Shown in pieces: positions 44,304-53,764 of a stretch of DNA of 64,000 nt (positions within the stretch are counted from its first letter, which is position 1; each line of letters opens with the position of its first letter). Source of the stretch: Burkholderiaceae bacterium (lineage in GTDB: Bacteria > Pseudomonadota > Gammaproteobacteria > Burkholderiales > Burkholderiaceae); the NCBI GenBank assembly GCA_023266335.1, contig JAHFQJ010000002.1, forward strand, positions 1-64,000. The letters run 5' to 3'. The translations under genes and the position numbers were made by a program. Under the pieces are notes generated by a model. The model was not told the origin of the DNA and did not search any database. It worked only from the letters and a program-made list of their open reading frames with translations.

Positions 44304-45926
44304 ATGACCAAGCAAGAACAACAACACCTTTTAGGTAAAACCCTTTGGAAAATTGCCGATACATTACGCGGTTCAATGGACGCTGATGATTTTCGTGATT
44401 ACATGCTGTCTTTTTTATTTCTGCGTTATTTATCAGATAATTATGAAACAGGAGCTAAAAAAGAGTTAGGAGCAGAATATCCAAGCGGAATAGCAAACCC
44501 TGATGAAAATATTACTCCATTAAACATATTTTATGAGCAAAATCCTGATGATATTCATGAATTTGAAGATATGATGCGTCGTAGAATGCATTATGTGATT
44601 AAACCAGATTACCTATGGGATAACATTGCTAAATTAGCTAAACAGCAAAGCGAAGAACTTTTACAAACCTTAGATAAAGGTTTTAAGTATATAGAACAGG
44701 ATTCATTTCAAAGCACTTTTAACGGGCTTTTTTCAGAAATTAATTTATATTCAGATAAATTAGGTAAAGATTATACAAGCCGTAACAAAACACTTTGTAA
44801 TATTATAACAAAAATTGCTGATGGATTAGCAGAATTTTCTAAAGATATAGATAGCCTTGGCGATGCTTATGAGTATTTAATTGGGCAATTCGCCTCTGGT
44901 TCAGGTAAAAAAGCCGGGGAGTTTTATACACCGCAGCAAATATCGACTATTTTATCTGAAATTGTTACGCTTGATAGCCAAGACCCTAAATCAGGTAAAA
45001 AAGAACGCCTTAATAACATTCTTGATTTTGCTTGCGGTTCTGGTTCATTACTTTTAAATGTACGTAATAATTTAGGTAATGGCAGCATTAGTAAAATTTA
45101 TGGACAAGAAAAAAATCCTACTACTTATAATTTAGCCCGCATGAATATGCTATTACATGGTGTTAAAGATTCAGAGTTTGAAATTTTTCATGGCGATACA
45201 TTAACGAATGATTGGGAAATGTTAATGGAACAAAACCCTGCTAAAAAGATGTATTTTGATGCAGTTGTTGCTAATCCGCCATTTAGTTACCGATGGGAAG
45301 ATCAGAAAAAGAAAATAGGAGAGGATGATATACGTTTTAAAAACTATGGATTAGCTCCTACTTCTGCAGCAGATTTTGCGTTTTTATTGCATGGTTTCCA
45401 TTTCTTAAAAAATGATGGAGTAATGGCAATTGTTCTACCGCATGGCGTTTTATTTCGCGGGGGAGTTGAAGAGCGTATCCGCCGTAAATTATTAGAAGAC
45501 GGAAATATAGACACAGTTATTGGCTTACCGGCTAATTTATTTTATTCAACAGGCATTCCTGTATGTATTTTGATATTAAAAAAATGTAAAAAAGCTGATG
45601 ACGTATTATTTATCAATGCTAGTCAATCTTTTGACAAAGGCAAACGACAAAATTCTTTATCTGATGAACATATCAATAACATCGTAAATACGTATAAATA
45701 TCGCACACAACAAGAACGTTATTCAAGATGTGTTTCAATGCAGGAAATTATAGAAAATGACTATAATTTAAATATTTCACGTTATATTAGTACAGCTGAA
45801 GCAGATAAAGAAATAGATTTAAAAGAAGTAAATGATAATCTGGTTAGTTTAGAAGAAAAAATTATATTAGCTGCTAATAAACATAATGAGTTTTTAAAAG
45901 AGCTAGGTCTTGCTTTATTGCCCTAA
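44304..45926 (+). CDS. hsdM: Type I restriction-modification methyltransferase, M subunit
   Basis: A 540-aa N6-adenine methyltransferase. It has an N-terminal HsdM_N domain (LWKIADTLRGSMDADDFRDYMLSFLFLRYLS), GEFYTPQQISTIL, the SAM motif I DFACGSGSLLLN and catalytic motif IV NPPFSYRWED. It methylates adenine in the bipartite site dictated by HsdS. In most type I loci hsdM is directly next to hsdS; here it is about 2.8 kb away, behind the accessory genes. It is intact. Confidence 0.96.
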   Translation: MTKQEQQHLLGKTLWKIADTLRGSMDADDFRDYMLSFLFLRYLSDNYETGAKKELGAEYPSGIANPDENITPLNIFYEQNPDDIHEFEDMMRRRMHYVIKPDYLWDNIAKLAKQQSEELLQTLDKGFKYIEQDSFQSTFNGLFSEINLYSDKLGKDYTSRNKTLCNIITKIADGLAEFSKDIDSLGDAYEYLIGQFASGSGKKAGEFYTPQQISTILSEIVTLDSQDPKSGKKERLNNILDFACGSGSLLLNVRNNLGNGSISKIYGQEKNPTTYNLARMNMLLHGVKDSEFEIFHGDTLTNDWEMLMEQNPAKKMYFDAVVANPPFSYRWEDQKKKIGEDDIRFKNYGLAPTSAADFAFLLHGFHFLKNDGVMAIVLPHGVLFRGGVEERIRRKLLEDGNIDTVIGLPANLFYSTGIPVCILILKKCKKADDVLFINASQSFDKGKRQNSLSDEHINNIVNTYKYRTQQERYSRCVSMQEIIENDYNLNISRYISTAEADKEIDLKEVNDNLVSLEEKIILAANKHNEFLKELGLALLP

Positions 45927-45958
45927 AATTAAATAATACAAAAATTTGTTAAATTCAT

Positions 45959-45995
45959 GAGGCTTATTAATATTAATCTATAATGCATAAGCCTC
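45959..45995. terminator. Possible bidirectional terminator after hsdM
   Basis: GAGGCTTAT (45959-45967) is perfectly repeated as ATAAGCCTC (45987-45995), with a 19-base loop, between the convergent hsdM and livJ-like genes. It has no clean T tract, so termination efficiency is uncertain. Confidence 0.45.
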
Positions 45996-46006
45996 GTATA
46001 TTTATA

Positions 46007-47233
46007 TTATTTACTAAATATACTGATAGTATCAATTGGTGTTTTTTTATTATTGATATAATTATATATAGTTACAATTCCTTGCTTTAAATCCCCTTTA
46101 TTATCAAATTCTATATTACCTATAATACCTTTTAATTTAGTCTCCGGCATTTTTTCTAAAATTTTGGCTGAAGCGGTAGAATTAGCACGCTTCATTGCAT
46201 CAACAATTACGTACACGGCATCATAAGTAGCTGGAGAATAAATTTGAGCTTCTGAGTTAAAATGCTTTTTATATTTTTTGCTAAATGCAGCACCTTGTGC
46301 CATTTTTTCTATAGGTAAGCCGGATTCAGAACAAAAAACATTACTGACCGCATTACCAGCTAACCTAGATAAGTTATCAGTACATAACCCATCGCCGCCA
46401 AATATTTTGGCATTTAGACCTAGCTCCGCTGATTGTTTAGCCAGTATAGCCCCTGTAATATCCATACCGCCATACATAATAATATCAGGATTTTTAGCTT
46501 TTATTTTGCTTAAAATATCTTTGAAATCTTTTGTTTTATCAGTTGTAATTTCATGTGTGATAATATTAGCTCCGTTAGCTTGCATTGTTTCTTCAAAGTC
46601 ATTTGCTAAACTTTTGCCGTATGCAGTTGCATCATCAATTATAACTATATTTTTTGCTCGCAAAGTTTTTGTGGCATAGTTAGCCAATGCTGGTGCTTGA
46701 TTAGAATCTGGTGTAATTAAGCGGTAAGCAGATTTAAAACCTTGATTTGTATATTGCGGATTTGTAGAAGAAGGGGAAATTTGTACTATATTAGCCCTGT
46801 TATATATAGCAGACGCAGGAATTGATGCACCAGAATTTAAATGTCCAACTACAGCAACAACTTTATCATCTACCAATTTCTTGGCTGCTTCCACCGCTTT
46901 ACTTGAACTGCCTTCGTCATCTTCTGATATAAGCATTAAATGAATTTTTTTACCATTTATTTCTAAGCCTTTTTCATTTATCTCTTCTATTGCTAAAGAT
47001 ACACCATTTTCATTATCTTTACCTAAATGACTTATACCTCCAGTTAGAGGCGCAACATGACCAATTTTTATTATTTTAGGATTTGATAAAGAATATTTGT
47101 ATTTTGAATTCAATCTTAAATTAAATACTTCTTTTTCCTGATTTTCAGATTTTTTATTATCTTGTATATATTGTGCAAATACTTTTGCATTAGATAAAGC
47201 AAGGATTAAGATTAAAATTTTATAATATTTCAT
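46007..47233 (-). CDS. Branched-chain amino-acid-type ABC transporter substrate-binding protein
   Basis: I start at 47233, where MKYYKILILILALSNAKVFA forms a signal peptide and AAGAG lies upstream (408 aa). The mature protein has the LivJ/Peripla_BP_6 layout: IKIGHVAPLTGGISHLGKDN, NGVSLAIEEINEKG, VVAVVGHLNSGASIPA, SPSSTNPQYT, IIDDATAYGKSLAN, MYGGMDITGAIL and YSPATYDAVYV. It would bind leucine-like amino acids in the periplasm. The usual livHMGF genes are not adjacent, so it is an orphan binding protein here. Confidence 0.86.
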   Translation of the reverse strand: MKYYKILILILALSNAKVFAQYIQDNKKSENQEKEVFNLRLNSKYKYSLSNPKIIKIGHVAPLTGGISHLGKDNENGVSLAIEEINEKGLEINGKKIHLMLISEDDEGSSSKAVEAAKKLVDDKVVAVVGHLNSGASIPASAIYNRANIVQISPSSTNPQYTNQGFKSAYRLITPDSNQAPALANYATKTLRAKNIVIIDDATAYGKSLANDFEETMQANGANIITHEITTDKTKDFKDILSKIKAKNPDIIMYGGMDITGAILAKQSAELGLNAKIFGGDGLCTDNLSRLAGNAVSNVFCSESGLPIEKMAQGAAFSKKYKKHFNSEAQIYSPATYDAVYVIVDAMKRANSTASAKILEKMPETKLKGIIGNIEFDNKGDLKQGIVTIYNYINNKKTPIDTISIFSK

Positions 47234-47365
47234 TTCTAAACTCTTAAAATATAAAAGCTGTATTGTATCATTTAAACACAATTTAATCTAAATATATAGT
47301 ATAAAAATACAATTGGATTCTATAATTAAGCCGCAACAGAATAATAAAATTATCTATGAATAATA

Positions 47366-48430
47366 TTATTTAGAACAAATTAATACTTTAAACAATGCTC
47401 CCATTTCTGCTTCTGATAATAAAATTTGAGCCTGCTTAGCAATTGATAAATAATTATCACTTTTTAAGTGGGTATGTAAAATATCTAAAATTCCGTAATC
47501 TAATAAAAATCTTGCTTGAGCATCAAAATAGTCAATTTTATAATTTTTGCTTTGTAGTGTATTTTGAACTACGCTAAAATTAACATGACATGAAATGTCT
47601 TGCGAGCCAATATTAACTAATGGATTAGTATTTGCAGTGTGTTTATGGTAGCACATAATTGTTCCCATATTTCTCTGCGGGTGAAAATATTCATGTGCTA
47701 AAAATCCGTAATCTATCCAAATCATTTGCCCGTGAGTTTGAATATTTGCTAGGGTATCTAGTAAAAATGAGGCATGGCAATGGCTTTCAGTAACATAGTT
47801 TACACTATTGTATGCATAAATATTTTGATCTTGAATGCCGGAATCTATGATTTCTTGAGGAATTTTTGCCGCATCAATATTAACCCATTCCAAATTCTGA
47901 TTTTCTGCAATCTGTACATGCCTAATTTGCCATTTTTTATCAAGATAATCATAATTCCATACATCAACCGGAATAGCGTCCAACACTTCATTACCAATAA
48001 TTGTACCATTAAATTTTTCGGGTAATTCATCTAACCATTCAACATTATTAATATTCTGGCTAGCAAAATATTCTTGCTGAATTTGTTTTAAAAATCCAGA
48101 ACGTTCTAATATATAATATTTTTTTGGATTAATAGTTTTTATAATATCTGCGGCAAGTTTTCCGCTACCTGCACCAAGCTCTAAAATTACATCGCTAGTA
48201 ATTGCAGCGGCGAGAGTTTGTCCAAAAATCGGACTAATTTCTGAAGCAGTGGTAAAGTCTCCTGCTGCTCCAATATTAATATTCGGCTGATTATAATATC
48301 CATGGTAGGGGGTGTATAATGCAATTTCCATAAATTCACTAAAAGGTATGGATTTTGTATTAGATTGTGCAATGCGCTCACGAATTATATAATTAATAGT
48401 GCTATTGGTATTATTTTCTGAAACTGACAT
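47366..48430 (-). CDS. MidA/NDUFAF7-family SAM-dependent methyltransferase
   Basis: A 354-aa class I methyltransferase of COG1565: PFSEFMEIALYTPYHGYY, GDFTTASEISPIFGQ, the SAM loop LELGAGSGKLAADI and GNEVLDAIPVD. In mitochondria NDUFAF7 methylates an arginine of NDUFS2, the NuoD homologue; the bacterial substrate is not established. It lies 9 bp downstream of gcvT on the same strand, likely one transcript. Confidence 0.85.
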   Translation of the reverse strand: MSVSENNTNSTINYIIRERIAQSNTKSIPFSEFMEIALYTPYHGYYNQPNINIGAAGDFTTASEISPIFGQTLAAAITSDVILELGAGSGKLAADIIKTINPKKYYILERSGFLKQIQQEYFASQNINNVEWLDELPEKFNGTIIGNEVLDAIPVDVWNYDYLDKKWQIRHVQIAENQNLEWVNIDAAKIPQEIIDSGIQDQNIYAYNSVNYVTESHCHASFLLDTLANIQTHGQMIWIDYGFLAHEYFHPQRNMGTIMCYHKHTANTNPLVNIGSQDISCHVNFSVVQNTLQSKNYKIDYFDAQARFLLDYGILDILHTHLKSDNYLSIAKQAQILLSEAEMGALFKVLICSK

Positions 48431-48439
48431 ATTATGATT

Positions 48440-49510
48440 TTATACTAAAACCTTGCCATTTCTAACAAAAGGTAATTTTACCACTTTAGCTTCTAAAATT
48501 TTATCCCGAATTTGAACATTTACTTTATCTCCAATTTCTACCTCTAAGGGAAGTTTTGCCATTGCAATAGATTTTTGCATAGTCGGACTATAACCGCCGC
48601 TGGTTATTTCGCCATTATTGCCATTTTTGCTTGTAATAATTTGATGAGCCCTTAAAATACCGCCGGATTCTAAAATTAATCCTAAAAATTTATATTTTTG
48701 TTTGGCATTTTGAATTTTATCTTTACCAATAAACTGCCGATTATCAGCTAAACTTACAGTCCAAGCTAAACCGGCATCTTGAGGTAAGGTATTTTCATCC
48801 ATATCTTGACCATATAAATTCATGCCAGCTTCAAGACGTAAAGTATCTCTTGCACCTAATCCGCATGGTTTAACACCTTGATTAATTAATTCATTCCATT
48901 TAGTTACAGCTTGTGTTAGAGGGAGCATAATTTCCGCTCCATCTTCGCCTGTATAGCCGGTTCTGGCAATTACTATATCATTTTCGCTATCAATATGAGC
49001 ATTAAAAGGCTTAAGGGCCTTAACAGCAGAGCTAAATAAATCTATAGCTTTTGGTCCTTGAACTGCAATCATAGCTAAATCTGTTCTTGGCTTAATTTCG
49101 ATATTGAAATTATAATTAGTGTTTATCTGATTAATCCAAGCCAAATCTTTTTCCGCACAAGCAGCGTTAATTACTAGTCTGTAATAATTATCATTAAAAT
49201 AATATACAATTAAATCATCTATCACGCCGCCATTTTCATTTAACATACAGCTGTATAAGGCTTTTCCGCCAATTTTTAATTTTGCTGCATCATTGGCAAG
49301 CAAAAGTTGTAAAAATGGTTTTACATTTCCGTGTAAATCAACAATTCTCATGTGTGATACATCAAACATACCGGCATTATTACGCACGGCAAAATGTTCT
49401 TCTATTTGAGATGAATATTGAATTGGCATGTGCCAACCGCCAAAATCTACCATCTTTGCACCCATGCTCACATGAGTATTGTGTAATACAGTATGTTTTA
49501 AAGTGTTCAT
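48440..49510 (-). CDS. gcvT: Aminomethyltransferase, glycine cleavage T protein
   Basis: A 356-aa tetrahydrofolate-dependent enzyme of the glycine cleavage system: HTVLHNTHVSMGAKMVDFGGWHMPIQY at the start, MFDVSHM, GGVIDDLIVYYF, ARTGYTGEDGAEIM and GLGARDTLRLEAGMNLYGQDM. It releases ammonia and passes a methylene group to THF. gcvH and gcvP, normally downstream, are replaced by midA. No glycine riboswitch-like sequence is visible in the 120-bp leader. Confidence 0.96.
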   Translation of the reverse strand: MNTLKHTVLHNTHVSMGAKMVDFGGWHMPIQYSSQIEEHFAVRNNAGMFDVSHMRIVDLHGNVKPFLQLLLANDAAKLKIGGKALYSCMLNENGGVIDDLIVYYFNDNYYRLVINAACAEKDLAWINQINTNYNFNIEIKPRTDLAMIAVQGPKAIDLFSSAVKALKPFNAHIDSENDIVIARTGYTGEDGAEIMLPLTQAVTKWNELINQGVKPCGLGARDTLRLEAGMNLYGQDMDENTLPQDAGLAWTVSLADNRQFIGKDKIQNAKQKYKFLGLILESGGILRAHQIITSKNGNNGEITSGGYSPTMQKSIAMAKLPLEVEIGDKVNVQIRDKILEAKVVKLPFVRNGKVLV

Positions 49511-49630
49511 GTTAATCTCTTTTAAAAGTCTAATAAATATTTTAATTATTCAAAACTACTCTACTAATGCGGTGCTGACAGCATAATAATTCTAAAGAAC
49601 AGTATATTTTTTCAAATGTTTCTGATGCTT

Positions 49631-50560
49631 TTATATTTCATATTTTTTATTGAAGGCTAATTTAAATTTATTAATCATTTCAATAAGCCATAAAAATGCT
49701 GGCTCTTTATTCGTGTTCAGTATATTAAATTCTTTGTATATGCGTATTCTACTTGCTTTTTTATTTGGTAATTCTTGCCATTCAATATCATAAATATTTA
49801 GTTCTTGCTCAATTTGAGTTTTATGTGAAAAAAAATAGTTGTATAATTTTTTAGAATCTGGAATATATATTTCGCAGCCAATATAATTTTGAGCCTTATT
49901 TATCGTGAGTGCGGTATAGCAATCAGAACGTCCCATTGAAACATCATACCAATGTTGAGCGCGCGGGGTTCTTAGTTTTATTAATGGTTTTTGACTTAAT
50001 GCAAACTTTTGAAGCTGCTGCCAAAATTCTAGCTGTAACACTTGAGTATCAGATAACTCAATAAGTTCATGTGATGATGCGCGAATAGATTTAGTCCAAT
50101 TATTTGGCTTGGATACTATTACAAATTTAGGTGCAGGCTGAGATTCTCCTATTTTCCATAACTCTATTTTTATAAGAAAGAAATTAATTTTTTCATTTGT
50201 ATATTCATTTAACCAATCTACGGCTTGCTTATGTTCGTCTTTAACATCTTTGACAATCCATATAATGTATTCAGCTTCCACTCCCGCGGCATAAGTTAAG
50301 ATTTGCCCTAAATGGCTATGGTCTGTTGTTTCTAATTGATTTTCAATGATAATTTTTCTATCAGTTGTTTCTTCTTTTGCCAAAATATCAGCATGAAACC
50401 TACCTATACTATATTCTTTAGCAATAAGTTCTATATCTAGACCTATTTCATCTCCAAGTTCGCATAAATTTTCTTTTTCAGCCAGCCAAGTTGTGAAATC
50501 CAAGGCTTCATGCTTCCAAAAATCTCTTAAATCAATTTTTTCAAGTTTACCCAATTTCAT
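49631..50560 (-). CDS. DUF4268 protein, predicted PD-(D/E)XK-like nuclease
   Basis: A 309-aa soluble protein. The N-terminal half has a nuclease-like core: IGRFHADILAKEE then KIIIENQLETTDHSHLGQILTYAAG, resembling D-x(n)-E-x-Q catalytic residues. The C-terminal half (about 165-300) matches DUF4268. Such proteins occur sporadically and often near restriction or defence genes; their function is unknown. It sits between gcvT and rpe, both housekeeping genes, and reads as an accessory insertion. Confidence 0.78.
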   Translation of the reverse strand: MKLGKLEKIDLRDFWKHEALDFTTWLAEKENLCELGDEIGLDIELIAKEYSIGRFHADILAKEETTDRKIIIENQLETTDHSHLGQILTYAAGVEAEYIIWIVKDVKDEHKQAVDWLNEYTNEKINFFLIKIELWKIGESQPAPKFVIVSKPNNWTKSIRASSHELIELSDTQVLQLEFWQQLQKFALSQKPLIKLRTPRAQHWYDVSMGRSDCYTALTINKAQNYIGCEIYIPDSKKLYNYFFSHKTQIEQELNIYDIEWQELPNKKASRIRIYKEFNILNTNKEPAFLWLIEMINKFKLAFNKKYEI

Positions 50561-50583
50561 TTATAGTTACCTTATAGATAAAT

Positions 50584-51264
50584 CTATCTTAAATTTAATA
50601 TAGACCTCATTTCATCTATAACTAATTTGTAATCTGTTTGTCCAAAAATCGCTGAACCTGCTACAAAAGCATCAGCACCTGCTTTTGCAGCTTGGGCAAT
50701 GTTATCAATTTTTATGCCGCCATCTACTTCTAATATAATTTTTTTGCCGGTTTTTTCATAGTATAAATCTATTTTTTGTTTGACCAATTTAATTTTATCT
50801 AAAACAGACAAAATAAAGCTTTGTCCGCCAAAACCTGGATTAACCGACATCATCAAAACTACATCAATATTATCTAATGTATAATCTAAATATTCTAAAG
50901 GAGATGCAGGGTTAAATACTAAACCAGCCTTTGCTCCATGCTCTTTAATTAAACTTAATGTTCTATGCACATGTTTACTAGCTTCAGGGTGAAACGTAAT
51001 AATATTTGCCCCAGCTTTTGCAAACATTGGTATTAAACTATCTACGGGTTGTGTCATTAAATGCACATCAATGGGAGTGTTTCCTGTATAAGGCTTAATT
51101 GCTTCACATACTAAAGGACCAATTGTAAGATTTGGTACATAATGATTATCCATAACATCAAAATGAATCCAATCCGCACCTGCCTCAATAACTGATGATA
51201 TTTCTTTTCCCAGCCTTGCAAAATCAGCCGATAAAATTGAAGGAGCAATTATATAATCAGACAT
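50584..51264 (-). CDS. rpe: Ribulose-phosphate 3-epimerase
   Basis: I start at 51264 ([19 protein letters not shown], 226 aa), the usual family N-terminus; an upstream in-frame ATG would add 26 residues. A TIM-barrel enzyme interconverting ribulose-5-P and xylulose-5-[36 protein letters not shown] and EVDGGI are all present, with His/Asp metal ligands in order. It is divergent from apaG, an arrangement known from betaproteobacteria. Confidence 0.96.
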   Translation of the reverse strand: MSDYIIAPSILSADFARLGKEISSVIEAGADWIHFDVMDNHYVPNLTIGPLVCEAIKPYTGNTPIDVHLMTQPVDSLIPMFAKAGANIITFHPEASKHVHRTLSLIKEHGAKAGLVFNPASPLEYLDYTLDNIDVVLMMSVNPGFGGQSFILSVLDKIKLVKQKIDLYYEKTGKKIILEVDGGIKIDNIAQAAKAGADAFVAGSAIFGQTDYKLVIDEMRSILNLR

Positions 51265-51356
51265 ATGGTTAGAATTATCCCCAATAGCGTTTTGTAGCAT
51301 ATTTTTTTTTGATATGTTAGTATATACTGTATATATTAACATATGAGCGCTATGCT

Positions 51357-51779
51357 ATGCAAAATAATAATTACGCTGATGCTGATGAAAAACTCGAGGT
51401 ATTTAACTGTAAAAATAAAGCAAAGATAGACATATATGTTGAACCAAATTATTTAGAAAGCCAATCTCAATTTGGCAATTATGCATTTTCTTATAAGGTT
51501 TATATGGAAAATGTAGGCGATAGTATGGCGCAAGTTATAGCGCGACATTGGATTATCACTGATGCACATAATCAAGTTCATGAAATTAAGGGATTAGGTG
51601 TAGTTGGTGAACAGCCCATATTGCAAATTGGGCAAAAATATGAATATAGCAGCACAACTGTTTTACCGACTACTACAGGTACAATGAAAGGCACGTATTT
51701 ATGTATTACAGAAAGCGGTGATTTATTTGCTGCTGATATTCCAGAATTTCTTTTAGCATTGCCTCGAGTGCTGCATTAA
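51357..51779 (+). CDS. apaG: ApaG (CorD) protein
   Basis: A 140-aa fibronectin-III-like beta protein: IDIYVEPNYLESQSQ, YAFSYKVYMENVGD, ARHWIITDAHNQVHEIKGLGVVGEQP and TMKGTYLC all match ApaG. It is linked genetically to Co2+/Mg2+ homeostasis, with no firm mechanism. About 15 residues longer at the N-terminus than usual. The ATG begins at the edge of the rpe-apaG divergent region. ruvX follows after 25 bp. Confidence 0.93.
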   Translation: MQNNNYADADEKLEVFNCKNKAKIDIYVEPNYLESQSQFGNYAFSYKVYMENVGDSMAQVIARHWIITDAHNQVHEIKGLGVVGEQPILQIGQKYEYSSTTVLPTTTGTMKGTYLCITESGDLFAADIPEFLLALPRVLH

Positions 51780-51804
51780 TAAATTATCAAGAACCCGTAA
51801 TTAG

Positions 51805-52329
51805 ATGAATAATGCATCTTCAAATATAAATGTGCCGGATGATGAAGATGTAAGTGTTATATTCTCAAAACATAAGATAAATCTTGTTAATCCAAATGAT
51901 ATTCTACAAAATCAGGCAAATTCTTATATTGCCTTAGATTATGGAGAGAAACGCATAGGAGTTGCGGGCGGAAATTTTTTAAATACTTTTTCAATTCAAA
52001 TTTGTCATTATACTACTAGGCTTGAGCGGTTTAATGCGTTAAATAAAATCATTGGTGAGTGGAAGCCAAATTTTATAATATTGGGCTTACCTTTACACGC
52101 AGATGGAAAAGCACATACTCTTACAAGAGCAAGTTGTAATTTTGGATTAGATTTATATAGATATTTTAAAATTCCTATTTTTTGGACAGATGAGCGCTAC
52201 ACCACCTCTATATACAATAAAAAATACAAAGAATATGTTGATGATAAAAGTGCAATGCTAATTATGGAGCAGTTTTTACATAGTTTAAATAATAATAGCG
52301 GGAATTTATACTATAATCTATATGATTAA
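51805..52329 (+). CDS. ruvX: Putative pre-16S rRNA nuclease YqgF (RuvX)
   Basis: A 174-aa RNase H-like protein: ALDYGEKRIGVAGG (first catalytic Asp), FIILGLPLHADGKA, and WTDERYTTSIYN with the last acidic residues (DDKSAMLIMEQFL). YqgF matures the 5' end of 16S rRNA and was earlier called a Holliday junction resolvase. The ~38 N-terminal residues before the core are longer than average. Confidence 0.9.
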   Translation: MNNASSNINVPDDEDVSVIFSKHKINLVNPNDILQNQANSYIALDYGEKRIGVAGGNFLNTFSIQICHYTTRLERFNALNKIIGEWKPNFIILGLPLHADGKAHTLTRASCNFGLDLYRYFKIPIFWTDERYTTSIYNKKYKEYVDDKSAMLIMEQFLHSLNNNSGNLYYNLYD

Positions 52330-52358
52330 AATAAATATGTCAATATCACAATAAAAAT

Positions 52359-53729
52359 ATGCAGTTAATCAATATAATAATTTTTTCAGCACTTAGTTTA
52401 TTCTTCACTTATTCAAGTGCTAATAAAAATGTAAATCCAGATTCAGATAATTCAGGTAATAAATCTTATTATTATAAGTTAGATAACGGATTAAATTTAG
52501 TTGTAAAACCGGATAATAAAGCTCCTACTGTGATACATATGGTATGGTATAAAGTTGGAAGCATTGATGAAGTATCAGATAAAACTGGGCTTTCTCATAT
52601 AGTTGAGCATATGATGTTTAAAGGTACAAAAAAATATCCTCAATTTTCTAAATTAATGGTAGATTTAGGTGCAAAGGAAAATGCATTTACTAACAGTAGT
52701 TACACCGTTTACCATCAGCAGATACCATCACAAAATTTGAAGCAAACCATATATATGGAAGCGGATAGAATGAGAAATTTAGAATTAGCTAAATCAGATA
52801 ATTTTAGACATAGATTTGAGAAAGAGCTACAGGTTATCCAAGAAGAAAGACGCTTAAGAGTTGATAATCAGCCTGAAAGTAAGCTTTATGAACAATTATT
52901 AGCCCAAGCATATACAGCAAATGGCACAAGAACTCCAACTGTAGGTTGGATGGATGATATTTATAATACTAAATTATCTGACGTTAAAAATTGGTATAAT
53001 AAATATTATCATCCTAATAATGCTTCTGTAGTAGTAGTTGGAAATGCTAATCCGGATGAAGTATATAAATGGGTTAAAGATGCATATTCATCTTATAAGG
53101 CTGAAGAAAATTCAATTGTGCATTACAATAGAAAAGAGCCAGAGCAAGAAGGAAAAAGAACCGTTGAATTATATTCTAAGCAAATAAGCGATCCGAGCTT
53201 ATATATGCTGTATAAAACTCCAAGTTATGAAGAAAAACCCAGACATATTTTAGCTTTAACATTGTTTAGCACACTATTAAGCGGTTATGATTATGCATAT
53301 TTAGATAAGAAACTAGTTAAACAGGATAAACTGCTTTCTTCAATAAGTACAAGCCAAAGTTTAATTCAAAGGTCAATGCCTCATTTTATGATATATGCTA
53401 AACCGTATAATAATGCTGATAAAATTGCTGATATAATTCAAGAAAATATTTTAAACTTCTCAAAGAATATTACAGAAGCTGAATTAAATAGGGCAAAAAA
53501 ACAGTGGACGGCGGATAATGTACATAAAAAAGATTCTTTATTAAACACAGCTATGGAATTAGGTGTAGCTTACAGTAATAATTACAGTTATACTATTTTT
53601 GATAAAATTCAGCTTAATATACTAAAAATTAGTGTGGAAGATATTCAAGAAGCAGTAAATTTATACTTTAATTCTAAGCATTTAACGATTGGAACTTTAG
53701 TACCGGAAAATTCTGGAAAGGCAAAATAA
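52359..53729 (+). CDS. M16-family zinc metallopeptidase, periplasmic
   Basis: A 456-aa pitrilysin-type peptidase with a signal peptide (about 1-21). The zinc motif H-x-x-E-H appears as HIVEH (80-84), and a downstream helix with VIQEERR supplies the third ligand. A second M16_C domain covers about 195-380. Typical betaproteobacterial loci carry two such genes in tandem; only one is present here. Substrate unknown. Convergent with icd. Confidence 0.87.
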   Translation: MQLINIIIFSALSLFFTYSSANKNVNPDSDNSGNKSYYYKLDNGLNLVVKPDNKAPTVIHMVWYKVGSIDEVSDKTGLSHIVEHMMFKGTKKYPQFSKLMVDLGAKENAFTNSSYTVYHQQIPSQNLKQTIYMEADRMRNLELAKSDNFRHRFEKELQVIQEERRLRVDNQPESKLYEQLLAQAYTANGTRTPTVGWMDDIYNTKLSDVKNWYNKYYHPNNASVVVVGNANPDEVYKWVKDAYSSYKAEENSIVHYNRKEPEQEGKRTVELYSKQISDPSLYMLYKTPSYEEKPRHILALTLFSTLLSGYDYAYLDKKLVKQDKLLSSISTSQSLIQRSMPHFMIYAKPYNNADKIADIIQENILNFSKNITEAELNRAKKQWTADNVHKKDSLLNTAMELGVAYSNNYSYTIFDKIQLNILKISVEDIQEAVNLYFNSKHLTIGTLVPENSGKAK

Positions 53730-53764
53730 TAAAATCTAAATTATTATTCTGCTTTTTTTATTTC

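Noticed and set aside
36180-46006. Attachment-site duplication of the tRNA-Asp 3' end flanking the island
   Set aside because: I scanned the downstream edge and found no copy of the T-arm/acceptor sequence, and no integrase gene is present.
46278-46679. 133-aa plus-strand frame inside the livJ-like gene
   Set aside because: Antisense shadow of a well-conserved periplasmic binding protein.
49511-49630. Glycine riboswitch in the gcvT leader
   Set aside because: The 120-bp leader lacks the conserved GGAGAG-type glycine aptamer core and shows no tandem structure.
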